From Bretschneidera sinensis (lineage: Eukaryota; Streptophyta; Magnoliopsida; Brassicales; Akaniaceae), in contig CM043705.1 of assembly GCA_023935145.1 (NCBI GenBank), forward strand, positions 24,599,290 through 24,663,289: 64,000 nucleotides of DNA, in the 5' to 3' direction. This document shows, one piece after another, positions 54,683-64,000 of this stretch. The first letter of the stretch is position 1; every line of letters begins with the position of its first letter. The position numbers and the translations under genes were made by a program. Under the pieces are notes generated by a model. It was given only the letters and a program-made list of their open reading frames with translations. It did no database searches and was not told the DNA's origin.

Positions 54683-57600
54683 TCATGATATCTTAAATGT
54701 CTGAGATCCTAATACATAAGATCTCCATCCCAAAAGTTGCAGTAGTACATGTTCTAGCTGTTTTGTATCTTTTGAATCAAGATCATCCTGTTGAGAAAAT
54801 ATATAAAACTTAATTAGTCACTAAAATACAACACCAACCCAAAAAGAAAAAAAAAATAGATGGAGAAAATATAATAAAACCTAATGAGTCATTCGAACAA
54901 AAGCATGAATGCATGGTAACATAGCCATCAACTATATTGCCTTATGACAAACAATTTAAGGTGATTGCAGTTGCAATTTGTATGCATCATCTTACAGCTA
55001 GCAACAAAAATATGGATAGTCCCTCTTATAATCATTCATACAGCATGTAATCAATAAAAATACGAGTTAAATGGGTTGCCAAATGAATTCATTCATTGTG
55101 GTAAACTAGTAATGCATGTGTAATTTTTAGCACTTGACTTAGATTCAGAGGGGAAAACACAAAGTCAACCATATCTTTGACTTAGTTAGATTTATTGTCA
55201 TTAAATCATCAAAAACCAACAAACTGCACATACCTTTGCATCTCTAATCTTTGCAAAACAACTTCTAACCAATATATTTTCCTAAAACAATAAGTTCAAT
55301 GCTTAGACACACACACATATAAGTTTTGGCAAGTTAAATAGAAGCCAATCAGCAAAGACATTAACACCAATGGTTAACTATATAGGCAACAAAAATACTG
55401 CACATTTAAGCATTCCATAACCCTTCATTTGATTGAATAATTCAAGCATGCCATTTTATTGACCTAAGTAATTGATCAGTTTTACTCTCTTTGATAGGAA
55501 ACTGATAAAAACATGTCTCATACAAGCAGATTCCCTCGTAATAATACATTGCTAGGGCTTGACATGTAGACCTGCACCTCTAAACCAATTCAAAATTTTC
55601 TCTGCTAAACTAATTTTTTCGAAACAACTAAATGGTATACCAGCCCAAACAAGTGATACTTAACTTGTGGTAGCTTCATAGTTCATTACATAAATAGGTT
55701 CATTCATACTGACTCAAAATTAATATAGGATTTATAATGAGTCTCACAAATTATCCTATGCATTTAACCCCACCTTAGTTTTATCCTCTAGTTCCAATCT
55801 AAGGCTTTTATATCTAAGCTCAAGCTTGCACAAGACTAGACTCAGAAAAGCTCAGTAACACTAAGTTAGGTGGTTGTTCTGGTCGAAACAACGACCATGG
55901 TTAAACCTATGCAGTGCTGAAGGTGCATTATAAGCAGGTCTGGGCTAAAGCTCGGGTTCAACTTTTCTTGAAAAATTTCAGTTGCCCAGCACAACCTCTA
56001 GGTGGATGAAAGAAGAAAGAAAAAGAAAAATAAAAAAGAACTAACCAAACAAAAGATAAGAAATACATAATAAAAAACCTTAGGGGTAGGAAGAAGATAA
56101 GAAATACATGAAATAAGAAAGAAAGAAAGGGAGAAAGAAGGAAAAATTAATAATACAACATATAACCAACTGTCATAGATTAAGCGCCCTTAGATCCCCA
56201 AAGAATTAAGAACAAGGACAACCCACAACTATATAATTAATTTCTATGCTTATGCTTTACATTAAACGAATGACTTGGAGTTGTACACTTAACTTCTCCA
56301 TTCTCATCAATCAGATGATTTCCACCCGAAGAACAAGGAATTACTACAGGTGAGTTGTTTTGAATGCTATTTGCATCAATAGCCTGTTAAAATTAAAGGA
56401 AATTATAGTATAAGTCATATCACTTAGAATCATAGAATCATACTCTAACTATTTTATTCATATTTCCAAGGTAAGAAATAAACCATACCTCTTCGTTTGA
56501 GTTGAATGCTTCCATTATAATATCATCAATGTTCTCGTGAGGAAACATTCTATATATCACTGATGCAAGGCTATAAATTACTTCCCGTACCCTCCCAACT
56601 TGTTTCACCACTTTTTCATAATCAAATTGTTGAGATGATGAAGTATTAGGATTGTTAGAAGATGTGGTGACTTTCCCAAACAACGAACACACCCTTTTTG
56701 CTTTGGTCCTTTTACTTGAGAAAGTGCGTCATCCTTCCAATAGGGGTTTGAATGCAAGTTTTTGAACTGCTAGACTCATTCATATACTTCTTCATTAATT
56801 CTTGAGATTTTTAAAATTAAACATAAAAAAACAATATCAATGGGTGCAAGGTACTAGTGTGGGAAATTAATTAACTAGTAAACAGAAAAAAGAAGAAACT
56901 TGTATATACCCAATGCGCTTAATAGGCTAATAAGTAATAAGTACAAAAGTAGAAGATCAAAGTACAAACCATGTTTTGTGCTGATTTCTCACTCATGACA
57001 TTCCCATCGGTACGCGTACGACTTAGAATATAAACTTCAGCACGTGAAAGAGTTTGCCCATTGTTCTCCACAACCTATAAAAAAACATGTTGTAAAAAAC
57101 AACCAACACATCATAAACATTGTTTTCTAAATGACACTGGAATTTTGTATATAGTCGCATTTTCTTCAATTAATCTAGGAAATGGTTTTGTGCCAGTTCA
57201 ATGAGGGTCATCAATTTTGCGATGGTTATTTTTTTTATTTTTTTTTTCTGACTTATTTCCTATAAATTCAAAACACAAGTAATTACATATGTTAATCATC
57301 ACTAAACGATTAAAAAAACATCAAGTAAAAGTTCCTTCATTAAAACAAATTTGTTATAAGTCATGCCCTTGCTTTTTCTGATTTCCAATATCGAATTAAG
57401 AATCAAAATTGGTCTTTATCTACCCTAGGATCAGGTAGTTGCTCAATATTCTCATCTTCGGTCTTGGACTCATCAAAACATTTATTGGTCTCATTTTTCC
57501 ATTATGTCCACTTTTCACTTATAATACCAACAACATGCTTCTTTATTATTGATAGGAGTAGATCAAATGTGAATTTTGCCTACAATCAAACAATAAAATT

Positions 57601-57923
57601 AGCAAATCATCAAAGTAAAGAAAAAAAAGTAACATTAGAACACACTTAGTTATTTATACCTCAATGATCTTCCACATTTCCTCTTTATTTACCAATGGCA
57701 TGTAAACCCATGATTCTCGGTTGATTGGTGCAAGGTGAGCCATTTTGACCATGGTACCAATAAATCGATTAAGTGTTCTTGCGTCAACCCTAACTGGCTG
57801 AATATTTGCATTTACACAGACAATAATTTTTTCATCTTCTGCCAAATCACACACGTTAGCTGCATCGTGTGGGACCACATTTCTTTCTATGTTTGTGAGC
57901 AACATCTGCTTAAACAATTGCAA
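54683..57923 (-). pseudogene. CACTA second gene (Transposase_24 / TNPA-like), spliced, disrupted
   Basis: Minus-strand blocks with plausible splice sites: 57923-57660 (VVPHDAANVCDLAEDEK, then FIGTMVKMAHLAPI, with donor GT after 57660), a block near 57583-57430 (FTFDLLLSIIKKHVVG with a stop at EKWT*WKNE), a piece near 57200, 57074-56970 (VENNGQTLSRAEVYILSRTR), a block ending at 56489 (VKQVGRVREVIYSLASVIYR), 56383-56237 (AIDANSIQNNSPVVI), and perhaps 54787-54683 (DSKDTKQLEHVLLQLLGW). The order IxxxG...W..+P, then KF...W..WK, then LSRAEVYILS matches plant Ptta/En/Spm Transposase_24. Such proteins bind subterminal repeats and help excision. At least one internal stop is present. The 56383 and 54787 exons end in stops in their own frames, so they may be alternatives. 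Confidence 0.68.
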
Positions 57924-58639
57924 GATACTTACGAAAAAGATTAATAAAATATGGTCAATAGGAAATTTGTTTTCTTTTTCTTTCTATTGTTGCTTTTTTC
58001 ATGTTTAATCAATCATAGAAGAAATAATATTTTGGCCTATATATATGAATGCACCCATTTGCTAAATAAATTTATACCTGATGACGAAGGTTGCTCAGGT
58101 TGGGGCTAGCGCTGTGGTTCTTGATTGTGTAAAGATTGAGTCTGATTATGAGGTTGTGACATTCTAGTGGATCCAAGTGTTTGTGTACCAAAGGATGCAT
58201 ATGGTTCTTGGCTGGACTTAGTTTACAACTGAGAATTCAAGTTTTCACTTGAATGTATAATATTCAAGTGTCGACGGTTTCCTATTGCTTGGTCTAATGA
58301 ATGAGGTTCCAAGTTACTTATTATACTATAGGTATAGAGGAACATTGCATATATAACACTTTACAAAGAAATTTTTGGAAAAAATAAATATTAACAGAGA
58401 AAATAGAACAATCAAGAGAACCTAAATGATAATATCTATGTGTGAGTGCGCGAAAACAAATCATTTTAGTTGATGCATGTCATAACTCTTGAAAGGCACA
58501 AACATATAGTAGCTTTATTTTGTGCAATAAGCAATCATAAGATTTCTTTGTAAACAAACATGCATCTCTAGTTTTACATATTAAAAAAATATATCATATG
58601 ATAATTGTTTACATAATAAAAAAAGAACAAAAGATTTTC

Positions 58640-61600
58640 AGTATCATATTAAGTCATCTCCATATTCATCTTCTACTAGGTTATCATCCATAAGTTCATC
58701 TTCCATCTCTGTATGATACCCACTCCACCACCACCATCAACATCATTTCGAACCAAATTGGAAGCATCAATAGCATCAAATGTGTCACTAAGCACTTGCT
58801 CTCTCAGTTGCTCTCTTTTAATAGATGATTCATCACCCATGTCAACGGTATCCCCAAGTTTCACATGTTTGACAATATGCCAATCTTTAAGCCTTTCATC
58901 ATTAACAAAATATACTTTCTTGGCTTGTGATGCCAACATAAAAGGGTCATCATGCAAATTAACACTAGTATGTGTCAAATGTGAGAAATTCACAAGAGAG
59001 AACTCGAGATTATCCACCTCGTAACCTCTATTAATATCAACCCAATCACATTTGAATAGCACGACATTGTATCTACCAGAATAGTTTAATTCAATAATAT
59101 CCTTTAATGCGCCATAGTAATTAACATCTCCTTCAACAAGTCGTCTATCCCTTGCACTAGCATAACTAGTTGTCTTGACAGTCACAACAATACCACTGTT
59201 ATGAGTTTTTAAGTATCTATCACGTTCTTTGGTGTGAAACCTATAACCATTGATGATATAACCAGTATATCTGCGAGCCACTTCACTAGGACTACAAGTA
59301 AGCAATCTAATTTTGTCTGTAACTTCTGCATTTTGTTCCTCATCCATACGTGCAACCTAGATATTAAGAAGTAGTCAGTTTAATATTTAAGCTTTATGAA
59401 CTAAAAACTTGTAAAATATAGTCTACTATACTTACTCTATTACTAAACCAGTCATGGAAAGTATGCATTGAATTCTCTCAATTTCATATTGTGATAAACG
59501 ACGTGGCCAATTTTATCTCTTAACAAATTCCTCATGTTGTCTACATACAAAATCTCATATAAGAACCTAAAATAAAACATTGGAGGATTAAATAAGGTTT
59601 ATATATTTGGCAAGAAAACTAAAATTTGTTTGCTTACTTTTGAAATGGGATGACTGCATCATAATTAAAAAGAACATATCGATATGCTTGCACCAATGTT
59701 TTTTTGTCAAACATAACTCGTGAGACCTTTTTACGCTTCTTCACATTAAATCCAATTTTTTTTCTTTTTCCCCAAAGGTCAACCGGAGGCGAATAAAATA
59801 GATTCTTCCTCCAAATTTGGATTTTCATCTTCATCATTTCGTAATGGTTAATTAAACCTAGTCTCAACTCCTGATAGGTAGCGTGAACAAAAAGTCGAGC
59901 ATTCTTGTGCTAAGTAATTTTCTGCAGTAGATCCATATGAATGAGCTCTATTACATACATATGAATGAGCTCTATTACGTACAAAATACTTGAGTGTAAG
60001 AAGGAATCTATATAAAAATAAGTTTAAAACACAAGCATAAGGAACATTAAATATTGTATTACCTTTATAAGTGTAACTTAAAATATTATACACCTAAAAT
60101 GGTACCTTTCAATAGGATACATCCATCGGTAAGCTACTGGTCCAACAATTTTTGCCTCAGTTGAAAAATGAATAACCAAATGCACAATGATAGTGAAAAA
60201 AGATGGAGAGAAAATCTTTTCCATTTGGCAAAGAATTAAAATAATCCAAGACTCAAGTAGCTCGAGGTCACGTTTATGCAAAACCTTAGAGCAGACGCAT
60301 CTGAAATAATGACATAATCAATTTTAATAGAGCTAACTCTATCAGGCAAAGAACCTCGTATAACTATAGGAAGAAATTCTTGTATGAGAACATAGCAATC
60401 ATAGGTTTTGAGGCCTATCAACTTTCGTTGTTTGAGTTGTACACAACGAGAGATATTGGATGAGTATTCATCTGAAGCTTTCATCTCCTTGAAAACCTAC
60501 AGAAAAACAAATTTTTCTTTGGAATTATAGCATAACAAGCTTTAGGTGTAACATCTTTCCCGGTGATAGAATGCTTTCTCAACTGAAGTACACTTCTTAT
60601 ACCCATATGTGCGAGGTCACACCGTGCGTTATCGTTATCCTTTGACTTCCCTTCTTGACCTAACAACGTATCAATAACATTATCACACACATTCGTTTCT
60701 ATGTGCATCACATTAAGATTGTGACGCAATAGATGATGCTCCCAATAAGGCAAAGTGAAAAAAATTCTCTTCTTCTTCCAACACTCCTCCTTGTAATCAT
60801 TACTACCATCTTTAAAGCTCTCCAATTGCCTCAACACTTCTGTCCTTGATAATGGTTTAGGTGCACATCTATGTTCTTCAATTCCATCGAAAGAATGCTT
60901 ATCAATTCGAAAGTTATGGTTAGGTTCTAACCATTGACGATGACACATGTAATAATGTTTTCTGCTATGATGCAAATAGAAATATGAGGTGTCAAAGCCA
61001 CAATAAGGACATGCATATCTCCCCCTAGTACTCCACCAGACAAGTTAGCATATGCAAGAAAGTCATTAATAGTCACATTAATGCCACACGCATTTGAAAA
61101 CTTTGGTTTGCTGAAGCATTGAAAGTTTCAATGCCAACTTCCCACAAATCTTTTAATTCATTTATTAAAGGTTGCATGTATACATTCCAGATTATTACCA
61201 GGGCTTTTTGGACTAGAAACCAACAATGAGAGTATGAAATTAGGTTACTTCATTCACATCCATGGAGGCAAATTGTAAGGTATCAATACGACAGGCCAAG
61301 TGCTATGAATGATAATCATGGTACTAAATTGATTAAAGCCATCTGAAGCCAATCCTAAGCCAACATTGTGAGCTTCCAAAGAAAAATCAGTATATCAAGA
61401 ATCGAATTCTTTCCAAGCCTAAGAATTAGCAAGATGCCTTAATAATCCATCCTTAGTACGATCCTCATCATGCCATTTCATGAAGGAAGCAGTCTTTGAA
61501 GACATGAACAATCTTTGCAGTCTTGGTTTCAAAGGAAACCAACGTAAGACCTTCGCAGATTTCTTTTTCCCCTTTTGAAAATACCCTCACATTCACCTTC

Positions 61601-62365
61601 TGCATCATTTACACTAGCTTCCCACCTAGAAGCACCACATTTTGAACATGCTTCTTTATCTGCATTATTCTCCCAAAACAACATGTAGTCATTGAGAAAA
61701 GTATAAATCTTCTCGTACGTTAGACCCAAGCCCTTCATGAGCTTCTTGAATTCAAAGTAGGATTTTGGCAAAATGTTTTTTTTTTGGGCAATACACTTTT
61801 GAATAACTCTAATAACATGGAGAAAGCTTTATTGCTCAGCCCATTAATACACTTTATATGATAAAATTTTACTACAAAGGATAACTTTGAGTAATTCTCG
61901 CAGTTTGGGTACAAGCATTCATCAACATCTTTTAGTAATTCATGAAACTTCTTCAAAGACACATTCTCTCGTAAAGGTTGTTGTCGTCCAAAGCCATCAC
62001 CGACTTGTGTATTCTCTTCATCCATATTCACATCTATACCCTCTGCACATGGATGCACTAGAAATACATCATGTATTAGGCCATGAATGTCATGTTCAAA
62101 CCCTCCTCCTTCACTAGGTCCACTAGTATAAGTAGATGCACCTAAAGTCTCTCCATGAAAAATCCATCGAATATAACCATTGAGAAAACCCTTATAAATT
62201 AAGTGTTTGAAGACTTCTACTCTAGGATGCCAGTATTTGTTGACGCATTTCACACAAGGGCACAAGATTTTCCCATCTTTAGATGATCTATCAAAAGCAT
62301 AATCTAGAAATTTATCTACCCCACCAAATTATTCATCGCACATTCTTGTTGGTAGATTTATCCAT
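58640..62365 (-). pseudogene. CACTA transposase, TNP2 type
   Basis: In order on the minus strand: the transposase-associated domain (MDKSTNK at 62365, then ILCPCVKCVNKYWHP, then IRWIFHGE), and the TNP2 lead (MPKSYFEFKKLMKGLGLTYE, then SKCGASRWEA; 61771-61529). The catalytic body runs 61400-60481 (GLGLASDGFNQFS, LPPW, LSGWSTRGRYACPYCGFDT, IFFTLPYWEHHLLRHNLNVM, HIETNVCDNVIDTLLGQEGK). The DUF4218-type part runs 60440-59850 (GLKTYDCYVLIQEFLPIVIR, GPVAYRWMYPIERY, FCSRYLSGVETRFN), and the DUF4216 part 59347-58676 (GYRFHTKERDRYLKTHNSG, YYGALKDIIELNYSG). Frameshifts near 62320, 61740, 61528-60980 and 60280 and stops break it. It would cut and paste the element at CACTA ends. Confidence 0.9.
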
Positions 62366-62544
62366 TATATATAGAGTGATTAAACTGATACCAAAACAAG
62401 ATACATGAATTGCACTAAGTTGACCACAATTAGAAGGTAACAGTTTATATATAAATCATTTGTAGTCAGAAAACCAAAATGTTTTATCAAATAATCTTTT
62501 TCTGACTGGAAAAATATCTTGAAACAAAAAACTTTGTTCCAAGC

Positions 62545-62835
62545 CATCCAGTTGATTGAATTGTTTACTTCAGCCGACTGAATACAGTCAGTTGACTGAA
62601 TTAAATTATTTAGTCGACTAAATAAAGAACATAAAGTTTTTTTTCATTTAGCTAGTCAATTGAATTAAATTATTTAGTCGATTGAATGAAGAACAAAAAT
62701 TTTCCTTATTTTAGCCAGTCGACTGAATAAGATTCAGTCAATTGAATGAAATTATTTAGTCGACTGAATGAAGAACATGAAGTTTCCTTCTTTTAGCCAC
62801 TTAACTGAATAAACCATACAGTCAACTGAATAACC
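62545..62835. repeat. Subterminal repeat type II, right block
   Basis: About ten copies of CAGTCGACTGAA variants upstream of the transposase start, the same motif as 53945-54500. The type I block and CACTA terminus expected next to it are not found. Confidence 0.85.
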
Positions 62836-64000
62836 TATAAGAATCAAATTTTTTCCAGCCCTACTTCCCAGCCCACACAAATAAACATTCTACCCTTACC
62901 CCACCCCAACATACACACCCTGCACAAAAAGAAGAAGAAGAAAAAGAAATAATGCTTACAATCAAAGAGAAATAATGCAGTCCCGTGAAGTACAATGCTA
63001 ATGTAAAAAACAGTGCATAAATTTTACAAAAGGATGGCATCATTTATATCATAATAAAAAAGAGAGAGATTGTGGTAGACCATTTATTTCAGTCATCAAC
63101 AAACCCTTCAGAAGATTGTAGTAAAGTGATTAGTAGGGTATCGTTATTGGCCATGGATTGTGGGCACTCTATACTAAAGAGTCATAAAAATAATAAAAAA
63201 TGATTTGGTTGGTTTAATTAGTTGTTTATAAACAAATATAAATCTACATCTATTAACATTACACAAGATTAGGGGGGTTTCCATGATCTGATTTTTCTTT
63301 TTACTAATTTTACTAAGAAAATTAAAGAACAATTATTTACAATTGATCAATTTATCTCACAATTCAGAAAATCAAGTTTGTTAAATGACTAATCAAATTG
63401 TTTCACTGTAGACAATGAATTCGTGCCTCAATCACATATCAGAATTGAATCAAAGTGCAAGCCTAAAGAGATCATGCACTTTATAAATTCCTTCTTAGAT
63501 AATCACTAAGCTTAGGAAAAGTCCATCAGCTAGTTATTTTGTTTAAGCAATCAAGTTAATACTCAGCACATCCTTACAATTACTTAAACAAATCATTAAG
63601 ATCAAAAGGAACTGTGATTCAATAACATGTTCCTTATTCCTATGAAAAAGTCCATGGATAAAGAAAATGCAATTTCCAGAACATTGGCTATTGTTCATAG
63701 CTTTTACCACTTTAAATCGTACTCCAGATCAATTAGGTGATCGAAAGTGCGATTATGGCTTCAATGATTTGTAATATCAAAGTTTTCAATATAACAGAAC
63801 CGAAAATTCAACATATGCAATAAAGATCATGAATTCATGTGTCTATATATCATGTAAAATTCAAAAACATCAAAGAATAAATCTGAAAATTAACCAACTC
63901 ATTGAATTAACAATAATCTCCAACATAAGAATCCAAGGCTGAAACAATTAAAAAAGAATAGCTGTAAGAGGTACACTTCTTGAACACACTCAAGGAAGTT
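62836..64000. other. Unassigned sequence at the right edge
   Basis: No ORF with motifs, no LTR or terminal repeat recognised. A GAAGAAGAAGAAAAAG run lies at about 62929. Could be the outer part of the CACTA element or flanking host DNA. Confidence 0.4.

Larger units (their letters stand above)
53463..64000 (-). mobile_element. CACTA (En/Spm) DNA transposon, right end not seen
   Basis: The left end is CACTACAAAAAAATTGACA at 53463, the hallmark terminal inverted repeat. Inside are subterminal repeats, a spliced Transposase_24-type gene (54683-57923) and a TNP2-type transposase (58640-62365), both on the minus strand. A second subterminal block lies at 62545-62835. No GTAGTG-type right terminus was found before the window ends, so the feature is drawn to 64000, but the true end may lie beyond it or be lost. 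Mobility is unlikely given the stops. Confidence 0.83.

Noticed and set aside
58713..59024. 103-codon serine-rich ORF on the plus strand
   Set aside because: It is the opposite-strand shadow of the DUF4216-type transposase region.

Overview
The window looks like AT-rich nuclear DNA of a flowering plant, most likely a eudicot. It is dominated by transposable elements nested in one another. The diagnostic pieces are plant Ty1/copia and Ty3/gypsy (Tat- and Athila-type) retrotransposons, an L1-type LINE tail, an En/Spm (CACTA) DNA transposon with TNP2-type transposase, and a tandem pair of MIR166 hairpins. I see no intact host protein-coding gene. The species cannot be named from the sequence.

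Layout. 1-5535: a minus-strand copia element. Its gag, integrase and RT/RNase H are readable but broken, and its 5' LTR is internally rearranged. It sits in the gag gene of a minus-strand Tat-type gypsy element (5536 to about 7500). 7500-11813: non-coding AT-rich DNA. 11819-32222: a plus-strand Tat-type gypsy element with both LTRs and an ATTAC target duplication. It carries gag-pol relics, a converging antisense ORF and a 48-bp tandem array. Two other elements lie inside it: a 5'-truncated Athila-like piece (12871 to about 17440) and a gag-only Athila-like element (25564-30748, duplication TCCAA) that splits the array. 32228-35150: non-coding. 35150-36313: a LINE 3' end. 37764-48546: a second Tat-type element (duplication CATCT). 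It has no recognisable pol but keeps an antisense ORF, and it hosts two solo LTRs (43260-45174 and 45772-46997). 48552-53462: a host island with the MIR166 pair at 50437-50800. 53463 onward: a CACTA element with two kinds of subterminal repeat, a spliced Transposase_24-type gene and a TNP2-type transposase, both on the minus strand. Its right end was not found.

How it fits together. The retroelements are inactive: nearly every coding part has stops, frameshifts or lost catalytic residues. The functional host locus best supported is the MIR166 cluster, where both copies keep the mature miRNA and its star strand. miR166 represses HD-ZIP III transcription factors. The points most worth a second look are the MIR166 tandem, the fold-back 5' LTR with triplicated primer-binding site in the copia element, and the repeated antisense-gene design in two Tat elements, each with a TATA box of its own.
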